A DNA stretch of 64,000 nt from Aulostomus chinensis (lineage: Eukaryota; Chordata; Actinopteri; Syngnathiformes; Aulostomidae). The stretch spans positions 16,989,805-17,053,804 of the forward strand of contig JBBMOA010000019.1 of the NCBI GenBank assembly GCA_037954235.1, in the 5' to 3' direction. Numbering within the stretch: position 1 is the stretch's first letter; each line of letters begins with the position of its first letter. The notes under the pieces are model-generated. The model was not told the DNA's origin. It saw only the letters and a program-made list of their open reading frames with translations, and searched no databases. This document shows positions 47,986-59,268 of the stretch, piece by piece. The position numbers were made by a program, and so were the translations under genes.

Positions 47986-48068
<83 letters not shown>
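47986..48068. repeat. (TA)n microsatellite, about 41 units
   Basis: 83 bp of pure alternating TA, self-complementary and able to extrude as a cruciform. Length likely unstable. Confidence 0.95.
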
Positions 48069-48070
<2 letters not shown>

Positions 48071-50431
48071 TGCAGTTTATTCTCAGAAGATGTCGAAACA
48101 TTTGCAACCATTGTTATTCATTTATGTATTTATTGGGATTTAACCCAAACCATAATCCTCTCCTAACCCTGGTTTTGTCCAAAGAATATCTGGAATTTCA
48201 TTGGAGCTTCTCACGGCAGGGTTTCATGAAGAAAAAAAAAAGCAGGTCCCTCGTGTTGCTGAGCAGTCGTGGCATAAAGGAATATGCTTTGTTTTCATTG
48301 AGGTGGTGTTCTATGGTGAAAGTACAAGACAACTGTTCATCTGAGTGACAAAAGCAGCAGGAAAAAGAGTTATTGTCCTTGAGAGATTGCATTCCCTTTT
48401 ATCACACTATTATTTGATAATTCGATAAGGACAGTTTCATCTCTATATTCACATGTGATAATAAGACTAATGAGGGGGAAATGTGATTATGAGACAAAGA
48501 TGAAATCAAAGTGTTCATGAAAATAAAGAGGTAAAAAGAGCAGTTCAGCGTGAAAATATACAGTATACATATAGCAGCAAGTCAAGTAGTGTGGCATATG
48601 CTCCGGCGTGTGTGTGTGTGTGTGCCTGAAACAAAACTATCTAACTGGCATCTGCTGTGCAAATGTCCTTTGGCCTGAATGTGAGACAAATAAACAGCAA
48701 AGATGTGGTCCACATTCGGGAGTGAACAACGGGCCAAAACTGGCCCACAACAATGCCAAACGACATTTGTAATCAGGGTTGTCAGCTCCAGGAATTCTGT
48801 GGTTCGGCCGCATCTCAGTCACAGTCACAATGCAACCATTCTTTGTGCCTCATGGTTTGCATGTAATTCTGTGTAATGGTTTGGAGGTCTTGCTGGTTGC
48901 AGGACATTTAAAACAAGCTGCAATAAAATTAAATACACATTTGTCTTTTCAGGCAACATCAAGCCACTGAGTCCACATCTTAAATTTGATGTGAATAATT
49001 GGAGACAAAATCTAAAAGTGCATAAAAGTAAATCTGTGATGACTTTTATGTTTTGGCTCTTTAAGGTCACCTCCTGATGATGTCATCAGCATTCGCCAGG
49101 TGAAGATACACGTGTTGGCCTTTTTGGACGTCGAGCTTGAAAGATTTGTTTTGAACAAGTTTCGCTTTTCAATTTCAAATGTTCTTTTTTTAAATTTTGA
49201 ATTTCCATCCTTTGCTGACATATCCTGTTTTGCTAGGCTAAATATATTTCACCTGCTAGCATTCGCCTAGCATTAGCAGCTCCACATACACTTGTTCATT
49301 GTCAAACGTCACCAAATTGAGCAAGAAGAAGCCGCTGAACAGCCGTCAGTAGTGAAGCAGCTGTATCTTGACCTTAGTTATTACTCATCATCTATGACAA
49401 GTAACTTCACACATGAAAGAGTAAAGCTTGATATATTGTGCTACTATCTGTGTTTCATTACTGTGGTGGTTTCTGTTGCTCCTGGGTAAGAACAAGTTAG
49501 AGGGAGAGAAGCCACAAGTCGCAGTGCATGAGCACAAACACCCGCTATCACTGATAAGCTGGAATATGGTTGCTTGCATTCCCAGAGGGGTTTTTTTCCC
49601 ATTGCAAACTAAGTATGGATAGCTAACAGACTGTGAGGGAATAATCACTGAATTTCACCCTAAAGAAAATAGGGCTATGAGCTATGGAAAATACCGGCCA
49701 TGATTCACTACCTTTAGCTATCAGGTTGGTGAGAAGTAGGATGCTGGATGCTGTTGCCTGCTTTAACTTATTTGCAACTTGACACACAGGAAAAACCTTG
49801 GCTGATTGTCTTCCATTGTCCTCTGATACACAAATGACAAATTGTATCTTCAGTGGCTTCCAAATTGCTTGGCACACCTGTGGTTGGCGGTCATGTTTGC
49901 ACAGACAGGACTCAGTGTGCTCATTTCCAAGGTGCTTAGAGTGGCAATTAGATTGTGACAGGCTCAATAAAGTAAGGTTTTCATCTGTGGATCCTACATA
50001 CAGAAATATTAGATGGGCCTCTCTGCACTAAAATGAAGCAGTGAAAACTGGTAGAGGATGCTCAAAAAAATTATGTGAAATCTGGCAGAGTTTAGCGTTT
50101 TTCTCTGGTGGGTGGAGGTGCGCACAATGAGACTAATTTGGAATCATGATCTCAGTACTTCTCAAATCTTTATTGTCAATGAGTACAACGAAAGGTAAGG
50201 TGCAGGCTTTGCAGCGAAGAGAAAACTATATATAAAAGCAATATGAAAACAATGTGACCAACAATATACAATATACACACTTACAAAGTGTAGGGAAAGG
50301 CAGATATGTAAACATGGTTTACATTTATTACTAAATATATAAAAAGAGAGGTGGGTGCAATTGCATGAATTGCATTGACAGTGGATATTTTACAGAGGTA
50401 GTGACAGTTGCATGACATAGATTTATTGCAC

Positions 50432-51016
50432 TTATTTCATTGAGGAAGCATTTATGGCTGTGACAACAGTTGGGAAGACATTGTTTCTCAGTCTATTTGT
50501 CCTAGTTTTAATGGCCCTGTACCGTTTGTCTGACGGCAGTGGCTCAAATAGTGGTTGTCCCGGATGGAAAGAGTCCTTCAGGATGGTGTTGGCTCTCCTG
50601 AGGCAGTTAGAGCCGTGAAGTTCCTCCAGTGTGGCTAAAGGGCACCCAATGACCTTCTCAGCCATTTTGGTGACCCTCTTGAGCTCTTTCCTGTGTTCCC
50701 TGAGGTAGCAGGTGAGGATGCTCTCCATGGTGGAGCGGTAAAAACACACAAGCAGTCTCTGGCTGATGTTGTTCTTCCTGAGGATTCTCAGGAAGTGGAG
50801 TCTTTGCTATGCCTTCTTGACCAGCTGCGTAGTGGTCTTGTCCCAGGTCAGTTTCTCCTCTAGATGGACACAGAGGAAGCGGAAGTCACTGACTCTTTCC
50901 ACACAGGTCCCACCAATGAGAATAGGTTGAAACTCTGTTTTGTTTTTCCTGAAGTCAATGATTAGCTCCTTTGTTTTGGATGTGTCCAGGAGCAGGTTAT
51001 TGTCTCTACACCACAC
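50432..51016 (-). pseudogene. LINE ORF2 C-terminal region
   Basis: Follows the RT core after a frame change. The minus frame from 51016 has WCRDNNLLLDTSKTKELIID and DFRKNKT, then FRFLCVHLEEKLTW, the segment just after the YADD motif in L2/CR1-like elements. After a stop it resumes with QRLHFLRILRKNNISQRLL and FYRSTMESIL (50749 on), ending with DSFHPGQPLFEPLPS and YRAIKTRTNRLRNNVFP near 50460, the typical C-terminus. At least one frame change and one stop interrupt it. Confidence 0.85.
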
Positions 51017-51032
51017 CGTCAGCTATGTCACC

Positions 51033-51951
51033 TCATCTTGATGACTCGTCGCCTCCAGTGATGCAGCCTCCCACTGTGGTGTCATTCACGTACTTGATGA
51101 TGGTGTTGCAGGCATGGATGGGTGTGCAGTCTGAAGTGTAGAGGGTGAAGAGTAGGGGGCTCAGCATGCAGCCTTGAAGGGAGTCCGTGCTGAGTGTGAG
51201 AGCTGTGGAGGTGTGGGGGCCAATCCTGACCTTCTGTGGGCGGTCTGATAGGAAGTCCTTGAGCCAGCGACATGTGGAGTGAGGAAGCCCAAGGTTGAGC
51301 AGTTTCCTCATGAGACTGTGGGGGAGGATGGTGTTGAAAGCTGAACTGTAACCCACAAAAAGAAGGCGGGCATAGTTTCCAGGTTGCTCTAGGTGGGTCA
51401 GTGCTGTGTGAAGTGTTACGTTCATGGCGTACTCTGTTGACCTGTTTGCCCTGTAGGCAAATTGGGATGGATCCGAGCTGGGGGTTATAAAGGTTATGAT
51501 GTGACTCCTAACCAGTTTTTCGAAGCACTTCACAAACACTAGTGTGAGTACAACAGGCTGGCCGGTGCTTAGGCTGGTTGCAGGGGATTTCTTGGGTAGG
51601 GGGACTACAGTGGAGGTCTTCAGACAGGATGGGACTTTAGACTGAGTCAGTGACAGTTTGAAGATTTTGGTGAAAATCCCTGCAAGCTGGTCTGCACAGC
51701 CTTTCAACACTCGTCCAGAGACGCCATCAGGGACCGTTGCTTTGTGTGGGCTGACATCCCTCAGCATGCGCCTCATCTTGTGCACCCCCACACAGGGTGA
51801 GGGCGCTCCTGGCAGCTGGTAGTGAAGGGACTGCTCCTGGTGGTACAGACTTGAAGCGAGCAAAGAAGACGTTCAGTTCTTCTGCCAGCACAGCTTCTCC
51901 CAAAGCTGCTCTGATGGCAGGTTTGTAGTTGGTGAGGTGCTGGACCGCCAT
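51033..51951 (-). pseudogene. LINE reverse-transcriptase domain, catalytic residues mutated
   Basis: The minus frame 51863 to 51033 encodes 276 residues covering RT motifs: SPHKATVPDGVSGRVLKGCA (38-57), PVVLTLVFVKCFEKLV (103-118), FAYRANRST (135-143), motif A LLFVGYSSAFNTI (167-179), motif B STDSLQGCMLSPLLFTLY (225-242) and motif C KYVNDTT (257-263). Motif A has Gly171 where the first catalytic Asp is expected. Motif C reads Y-V-N-D instead of Y-A-D-D. Motif B has D and L at the usual G and P. These losses mean it could not polymerise. An upstream piece in another frame (to 51951) has HLTNYKP and LNVFFARFK, the block before the RT. Confidence 0.85.
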
Positions 51952-52614
51952 CCATGCCTGCCTGCTGCTGTTGCTGTCCAGATGGTATTTCTCTCCCTCA
52001 GCAGCTGCTTCACTTTCCTGGTCATCCAGGGTTTCTGATTAGGATAGACCTGGATGTTTCTCCACTGTGACCATGTCTACACATTTCTTGATAGACCATA
52101 GTACAGGGTCCATGAGAACATCCTGGTCTTTGTCCTAAAAGATGTCCCAGTCGGTGCTGTCGAAACAGGCCACTTTTTGACGGTCATAATGGCGATGGTG
52201 GTGGGGGTGGATTTCTGGAGGGGTGTGTATGCAGGGATAAGTTGACTATACACTAAAACTATACCCAGGAAATATAATGCTGTATAATTCTTATATAACC
52301 CTACATTTGGATATTTGCTCGGCCAACCCATACAGCTATAAGTCATTTGTTTCGGCACTCTGGTACGACACATTATTAGCAGGGTGTGGTTAGCTGTAGC
52401 CACAAGGACGCTACGGCAGGTTTAAGAGGACCTTGTGACGACACAGTATTCACTCGTATATCCTGCCAAAGCAGCCATGAAACAGCCGCAGCCATCAAAA
52501 CAACTTCCCCAAACTCAGTCGTGATCAGTAATCTCCTGCACTGCAGCCACCTAGCCACCAATCCATCCACTGCCTCCACCTCCGTATTTGGATTCCTCGC
52601 CATTCTATATGACT

Positions 52615-53035
52615 TCATGTGACTTTCTACTTTCCTGTGGTCACAACTGCTATGGTCTCTAGATGGTATGAGTCATATAAACGTGATTATAGGTCGGTTT
52701 GACCACTCGTCTTCAGGACCTTTGTACTTGTCCTTCTGGAGTAGACTGGCTAATATTTACCAAACATTAAACTTGTTTTTAATGCGTCAGTACAACAAGG
52801 CATTAAAGCAAAATGTCTGAATACATTTTTATCTTATTATAAACTTCTAAATTGGTGTCTTGAGCTCAAGATCACTTCTTTTGACAACAGAATGCAGAAA
52901 GAGCCAGCCACATATACATGTAATCAACTAACAATGACAGCTCCTGGATGAAAAAAATGTTTATTATATGGAAATGGAGGGCATAAGAGTTTGTAAATGG
53001 ATGTTTTGGGCAGTAATTAGCGTCAGACATTATTA
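52615..53035 (+). repeat. Unnamed dispersed repeat, expanded copy
   Basis: It shares a first block (52615-52665) and a second block with GAATGCAGAAAGAG (52890-52903) and CCAGCCACATATAC with the copy at 22.6 kb. GTTTGTAAATGGATGTTTTG (from 52989) and a TAATTAGC end follow. About 220 bp separate the first two blocks here, against almost none in the 22.6 kb copy. Either this copy gained an insertion, the other lost a segment, or two copies are joined. Confidence 0.4.
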
Positions 53036-53494
53036 GCATCGTGATAAGTATACATGGATGGGTCTTTGTGCTTTCTGTTGTCACAGGAAGTGATGCAGCA
53101 ATGAAAACAATATGTCTGTGAGTTCAAGATATGTAGCTCTTAAAATATTGCACTTTTCCACTGGGAGTAAAATGAATGTGTGACATTTTATCAGAAGTTC
53201 TCCCTGTAGGGGTTTGAACAGGCATACTGATTGCATCCAATTATGGACTAAAAAATTGTGTAGAAGTTTTCATAAGATAACATAAAAATGTTTCACATGA
53301 ATATCTTGCACAAATACTCTTGTGAATGTTGTGAAATATGTAGAATACAAAACAAAATAAAATATAGTAGGATACATTTAACTCTCAAGTCATGGGAATA
53401 AACCAGGAAGCCCTAAGTACGAAACAGACCTAAGCTAAGGATGGGAAGTTAATTCTCCTGGACATGGCTTTTTTGGATTTAGTGAAGCGCACCT

Positions 53495-53563
53495 GCTACA
53501 TTAGCGTCGGCTACATTAGCGTTGGCTACATTAGCGTCGCCTAAATTAGCGTCGGCTACATTT
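53495..53563. repeat. 15-bp tandem repeat, about 4.6 units
   Basis: Unit GCTACATTAGCGTCG, starting at 53495, 53510, 53525, 53540 and 53555, with one or two substitutions in units 2 and 4 and a partial last unit. Confidence 0.9.
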
Positions 53564-53758
53564 GGTCCAACTGCACCACAAACTTCCTACATGCATTCAT
53601 AATTTATCTTTTCCTACACATCACAGGTGCAGACTCACACCACCCACACAGATGTCCTGGCTCTACAATTGCAATTTTCTCTGAATGCTCTTTGTATTCT
53701 TTACTTTCTGCCATTTAAGGCGAAGGTTCATACTGTTCTCTGCTACCACCTCATTCTA

Positions 53759-53797
53759 ACACACACACACACACACACACACATACAAACACACACA
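53759..53797. repeat. (CA)n microsatellite
   Basis: About 19 CA units with a CATACAAA interruption. Confidence 0.9.
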
Positions 53798-55469
53798 ATT
53801 TTGTAATCTTACTTCTCTGCTCACTCCTTCTGTCCTTTTCATAAAGTGGCAAAGACTAATTCTAACTTGAAATCTTGGGAAATCATCTGAGAGCTTCAAC
53901 ATGTTTCGAGAGAAGAGGAGGGACACTGAAGAGAGGACAATGGGCTTTTGTATGAGAATTGAAGCGACCAGTTATTAAGAGCTATGATGTAAGTGGAAGG
54001 GGGGAAAAAATGCCTACAATTATGGGTCTTTTCTTTTCTCCGCTCGTGAGCGAGGGATCAAGGTATTTACACTTGACATTTCTGGAACCAGGAGAGAGCA
54101 AAATTAAGGGGATCGTAATGTGTTGGATTTGAAATTCAGAGGTTTTCTTTTTCAGCTTTCTTCACTTATGTTCCCATAGTATGCAAGACATCAAATACGA
54201 TTAGAGAAGCCGGTGTGGTTGAAAGGCACTGTAGCCCATTGTGTGTTTTTGTTTATTTTCTATATCATGTTATGGGTTTCACTTCTAGAATGTAAAGCAC
54301 TTGCTAATACCGAGCACTGGGATCATACACTTCATACATGATGTTTTCTATAAAGGGGTTTCTTTTCTATGATGAACTCCTATTCATAACTTACATTTCA
54401 CAAATAGAACTGCAGATTTTTTTCCGAAGCTAAACGTGTGAAGTGTTTTTGTGGTCTTACATTGGAAGTGTGAGAACGGCCGCTGGCGTCCCTGTTTGCA
54501 TCGCCGTGTTTTACAACTCCGGCAAAAGCCAACCAAAAACCAACCCTAAAGGTATCTGGTAAATCAACATCAACAAAGTTGTGAATTCAAACGTCCGCAA
54601 ACACGGGATGATCCAGCCAGGAGAGACAGTTTTACTTTTTCTTGTGCTACTTTATGGGACAGTAACTTAAACTCAGTATGCCAATTTCTGGTTAGTTCAT
54701 TTAGTGCAAGAAAAAAAAGAAAAAAAGTGGATCCAAAGGCAAGAATAGTTCATTTTAGTTTTGCTGAGTTACAGAAAGTCAGTAAAGCTTGTGTTTTCTT
54801 TTATATGTCCCATTGAGAAGGAACTGAAAATATTTTGGGGGTCAAAGGTCACTGCTACCTGTCCTTAACACGATATCTCTGGAACACCTCTCTTCAAATA
54901 TAGTACAAATGTCCACTTCGACTCAAGAACGACCTGAGAACGTATTTCTCAAAGGTCAAGGTCACTGTGGAGGGCAGAAACCGCAGTGCCGTTCAAGCAT
55001 TGTGCAGGACTTCTCCTTAAGAGACGGTACGACCAGCACGGGCGTATGGCGTGCAGCTGCATGACCGTCTTGGCTCGAAACCCTCTTCAAATCTCACTCA
55101 TCTTTTGTGATGAGTTCCACTTGTGTTTTTCTGCACCTGCATGTTGTTTCATCCCAGCTTTTATAATCCACTACATCACAATAATAGTTGTTTTTAGCAC
55201 ACAGAAATTACAGGGCGATGAAATGGAAATTACAGGGGAAAAAAAACCTGCTGCTGAATGAAGCTACTGAAGCTTTTGTATCTGAACACCATTATTGACC
55301 TTCATGCGCGGGCATTTTACCTGATGATTAACTAATGACTACTTATTAAATACCATCAAAACTTTCTTGGAAGGCTAATTACTGGAGTAATTAAGCACAC
55401 GATGTTCAATGCAGAATCATCAAAAAAAAGAGAAAAATATCCAGGATTTTCTTCCTCTTGCTCGGCTCG

Positions 55470-55492
55470 CTCTCTCTCTCTCTCTCTCTCTC
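55470..55492. repeat. (CT)n microsatellite
   Basis: About 11 CT units. Confidence 0.9.
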
Positions 55493-57329
55493 CTTCACTA
55501 TCTTTTTCTCTGCTTTGCAATACAAATTATTTCCCTCGTGTGAACACTTGCTGTCCTCTCTAGCCTTTTATTTATTTTTTTATCAACCCGCACTTAAAAA
55601 GAAACAAAATGGAGATATTGGTGATTAAACATAATAAAAATCCAGAGAAATACAATATTACTTCCCCAGTTTTACATAAAGGAAAATGATGGAAGGACGT
55701 TTGGCCGAGGAGAGACGAGCGTCTGCTGTGCTGAGCAACATGAAGTCTGAGCCAACTAGGACACGCATTTAGTTCTCTTTAAAATGTACCTGATGAATGA
55801 GGTTCCAGAGCAAACACCTTCAGCTTCCTACTCAGTATGACTGCAGTGCACAGGTTTGTTTCATTTTAGGGTCAAAGCTCTCGGGAGGTTTGCGTTTGTT
55901 TCTCCTGGTATCCAACCGAAAAACTACTGCTGGCGTTTACTATTCAGTCCCAGTGGTGGTGAGGAGCCGCCTCCTCGCGTCACCGGTGACATCAGCAGCG
56001 TACGTGGAGGAAGACAAAGCTTCACCGCAGCAAATAAAAGACGAAGCCATGAATTTCCTGCAGCCTAACAAATACGGTCCCAGGATTTCCTCGAACACAA
56101 TTGATCACCTCATAAAGCCTGTAATCAGAGCGAATCCCCCCCTGACAAATGTTTAAACCTGTTAAGCTTGTTTCAATAATACCGTCAGTGGGGGAAATCA
56201 AACATTACGGTTCAGACTCTAAAACTGCCGCCCCTTGTCCTAACCTTACACCGCCATCTTATATTACATCCAGACTTTTGGATTCCTCCGGTTAGATATG
56301 AAAACTGGAAAAAAAGGGACTTTAATCCATCAAACTATTGCACCTCTAGAGTTATTCCTACACTGGCCTTTAAGGGGAAATTTCTAGAAAAACAGTCGCT
56401 TAGAAAATGGTTTAGATGGTAAGAGATAAGCAGATTTGCTCTGAGATACTGAGACCGTCCTTTTAGATGTGACAAATGATCTGGTGAGGCCTGCTGATTC
56501 AGGTCCTATATTGCTGGACTTGACCCGTGCCCTTGGTAGACCTGATCAGCCTGGGTCCAGTATTAAAGAGAGATGATTCAGGCGTTCCTGTGCTGTGCTG
56601 TTTTAGGTCTAAGTCGGCAGTGCTCAACCCACCAGCTCTTTTACAGCTGTTAAGTCCCATTTCATAAAACGCTAATATACAAAAAACAGTTTCAAAAGTC
56701 TCCGCCATGTTGCTGCTGCATTTGCCTGAGCGAATCACCACTGTCCAATCAATGACTTGGTTTCCACCAGAAGCGCCGCAGCGCCTGTCAGGCACGTCCC
56801 AGCTGCGGCCCGGCGCTCCACTCTGCTGAGAATCTGTCAGATCGATATTTGCCTGCTCCTGATCAGGTGCTACCTCAAAGAAGACAGTAGAGTAAGAATT
56901 CAGAGCATCTGATTGGACGATGATAAGGAAGTCCTCACTGTTGAAATCATTGAGTAGACCTGATAATTGCTTGACTGAAACTGCTGAGACGCTGCCAGTA
57001 GTGACGTCTGTGGTTGCCGTGGCGATAATAAATGACAGTTACTGCACAGTACTCCATGCTCGTAATTCCTCGCAAACAGAGCACGCCTGTCCTTATTCTC
57101 AAACGCATACAGCTGTCAGGAAGAAAGGGATGTTTTTGGACTGTGGCTCCTGAAATTATAATTTCATTTTTCAAAGTGGCTCCTGACAAGGGCAACGTTG
57201 AGTACGTCCGGTCTAAATAATCAATAGGGACAAACATTCCATTTGCATCAAGAATATGACAACAAAATGTGCTTTTTGGTCATGATTTTGTGGAAATCAA
57301 CTATCATAGTCAATTTAATAGAATACTGG

Positions 57330-57480
57330 TGCTAAATTTCAGGTGGCTGAGCCTCTCAGTCACACCCGAACTCTGGAATCCTCTCCCTTTACATTTAAGA
57401 TGCTCAGAATTCTGCGATGATTTAACCAAGCAGCTCAAAAGGTTCTTGTTTAGGGAGGCTCTCAGTTCAGACAGACTCCA
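57330..57480 (+). pseudogene. LINE ORF2 extreme C-terminus (L2/CR1-like)
   Basis: One frame reads RWLSLSVTPELWNPLPLHLR (57341-57400) and, after CSEFCDD, LTKQLKRFLFREAL (to 57463). L-W-N-x-L-P-L-x-L-R followed by K-x-x-L-K-x-x-L-F-R is the signature of the last 50 residues of L2/Rex1-like reverse transcriptases. Sequence before 57330 does not continue the protein, so only this tail survives. It is not from the same copy as the fragment at 27.1-27.4 kb, which lies on the other strand. Confidence 0.75.
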
Positions 57481-59064
57481 AACAGCTGCTCCATGTTAAT
57501 CGTGGTGCTCTGTTTAACGCTGACTGTTGCTGCCGTCTGCCAGGCCAACACCAGCAGTTACGTTGTTAAGGGTTTGTTCAAGGATTTTTACGTTACGGTC
57601 GTATCAGCGACGTGCGCCTGTCACAGCAGCTTTCACCTTTTCAGTTCATCCGTAAGTCGCAGTGGATGTTTTTGCTTAATTCAAAGGCTGGTGTTCCTGA
57701 ATTAACGAGAGTAAGAAGATTTTGGGTTGTGACCTTTGACCTTTGACTACCAAAATCTTCCTGGTTCATCCCAGAGTCCCAGCAGAAACTTGAGAGCAAA
57801 GAAACACCCTCTTATGTTGACAGGATGTCTCCTGTTCACAGCTGTTGCTGGTTTGGAGGCATACAAATCAGCACTCCATGCTCCTTAATGTTAACCCCAG
57901 ATTTATTCAAAGTTTAGACAATACGCTACATTTTAGCTCTGTTAGCTTACTCACTCCAGAGGTTGTGAACCCGTTTCTTCTACACTGTCACTTTTTTTCC
58001 GCTCGACGGTAGAAAAGTTGCTGTATTGCTGATGGCAACAGATTTTCTTCATAACCAGCGACCGCAGCACTTCAGCTCTCTGAAGTCTTTTCCTGAAGTC
58101 TGCCAACGCCAGTTCAGGATGTGTCATCAGTCATTAACGGCGGTGCTTCATCTGTAAATCAGGAGGTCCCGGAACACAGAGAGGAATCTTCCTGTTAACA
58201 CCCGCACAAAAAAATGTGATTAAAGAATCAAAGCCACGTTTATTTACATGAATCGCAGCTGTCGCATTATTGACTCCTCATCGCTAAGGGAGGAGTGTGT
58301 TAGTTCATCAGCACGCTGATACATTTGGGACCAAATGTGTGAGAACGAAACCTCTTGCGTGATCATGAAACGTCTCAGATCTTTCACTTGAACTCTTGAA
58401 CTTTTCATTTGAGCAAAAAAAACACAACACGAGTGTTGCTTTTATATTTTGGTTTCATGTCACTGATATGCCCCTAGCGAACGAGTGGTGGGAAGTTTAT
58501 TCTTTTTGCAGCCTTGCTGACCAGCCTCCATCACCACACAGTGAGTCAGTGATTGGTTTTGTTTACCTACTTGAATTACAGACACGGAATACCTTCCAAA
58601 CGTCGTCCTTCAATAAAAGTGTTGGTGAAGCTGCTCCCTGGATTAATCAGTCTTCCTTTTCTGACCGCTGACTGGACAGGATGTACACACAGGAAAATAG
58701 GTCCGAAATGTAGAAGCAACAGATCCAGGACCAGTGTCTTTTCAAATGACCCACATGCTGCTGCCAGTACATTGAACAACACGGAGCCAGGTAATCAAAG
58801 AAATCTCCTGTTTCTGTTCCCGTCGCATCTAGGAAACACTACAATATTGCTCAGAATCGCTCACTCTCTCTTTTAAAATGTCTGTAAAAGACTGATTAAT
58901 AATTAACACATTTTACAAATAATATGTCCGCAGTTCTGAAACCTGAAGATGGTCAGTAAGTCAAATCTAGACATGGAAGCACCAACGTATCTATGATTCA
59001 TTTTTTTTGCCTACAAACTACAGAAACAAAAATATGTCTTATAATATTCGGAATAAATGAACAT

Positions 59065-59268
59065 TCACAACTTAGCAGACAGAAGATGTTTTTCGATATG
59101 GCAAAAGCAGGTTGATGCTTCTCCGACGTTCTCCAGCTGGAATTCTGAACAGACCCTCCTGACAAAATCCTCAATAAAATCAACATATGAAAGAGACAAA
59201 CATCGCATCTCCTCCCTTGTCTTCATTCCATCCCTCAGCGTGAAGAATCCTTCGTCCCGCTCCTCCAC
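59065..59268 (-). other. Small unassigned open frame
   Basis: 67 codons beginning MEERDEGFFTLRDGMKTREE and continuing with a plausible amphipathic composition (LSYVDFIEDFVRRVCSEFQL). The codon choice looks more coding-like than its surroundings, and the frame extends upstream through a CTCTGCAG that could be a splice acceptor, though its pyrimidine tract is weak. No known family. Chance or a decayed mobile-element frame are equally likely. Confidence 0.15.

Larger units (their letters stand above)
44993..50149. other. Non-coding spacer
   Basis: No gene recognised on either strand. Open frames at 46782-47277 overlap each other on both strands without a known domain. The stretch has a complex CA/CG tract, a TTG tract, a long TA tract and a GCTAGCATTAGC-type motif near 49240-49275. 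Confidence 0.65.
50150..52260 (-). mobile_element. 5'-truncated L2/CR1-like LINE
   Basis: About 2.1 kb on the minus strand covers, in order, the linker between endonuclease and reverse transcriptase, the RT domain, the C-terminal domain and a short 3' UTR (about 50150-50430). The linker has PAYTPLQKSTPTT and, in another frame, CFDSTDWDIF, corresponding to the T-D-W-D-V-F block of these elements. Only the 3' two thirds of ORF2 is present, as usual for copies whose reverse transcription stopped early. Several frame changes and stops split the frame. No clear target duplication was found. Confidence 0.85.
53111..57329. other. Non-coding spacer
   Basis: No gene recognised. Open frames at 54986-55261, 55797-56156 and 56499-56795 have no known domain. 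The stretch 53.8-55.4 kb is plain AT-rich spacer. Confidence 0.65.
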
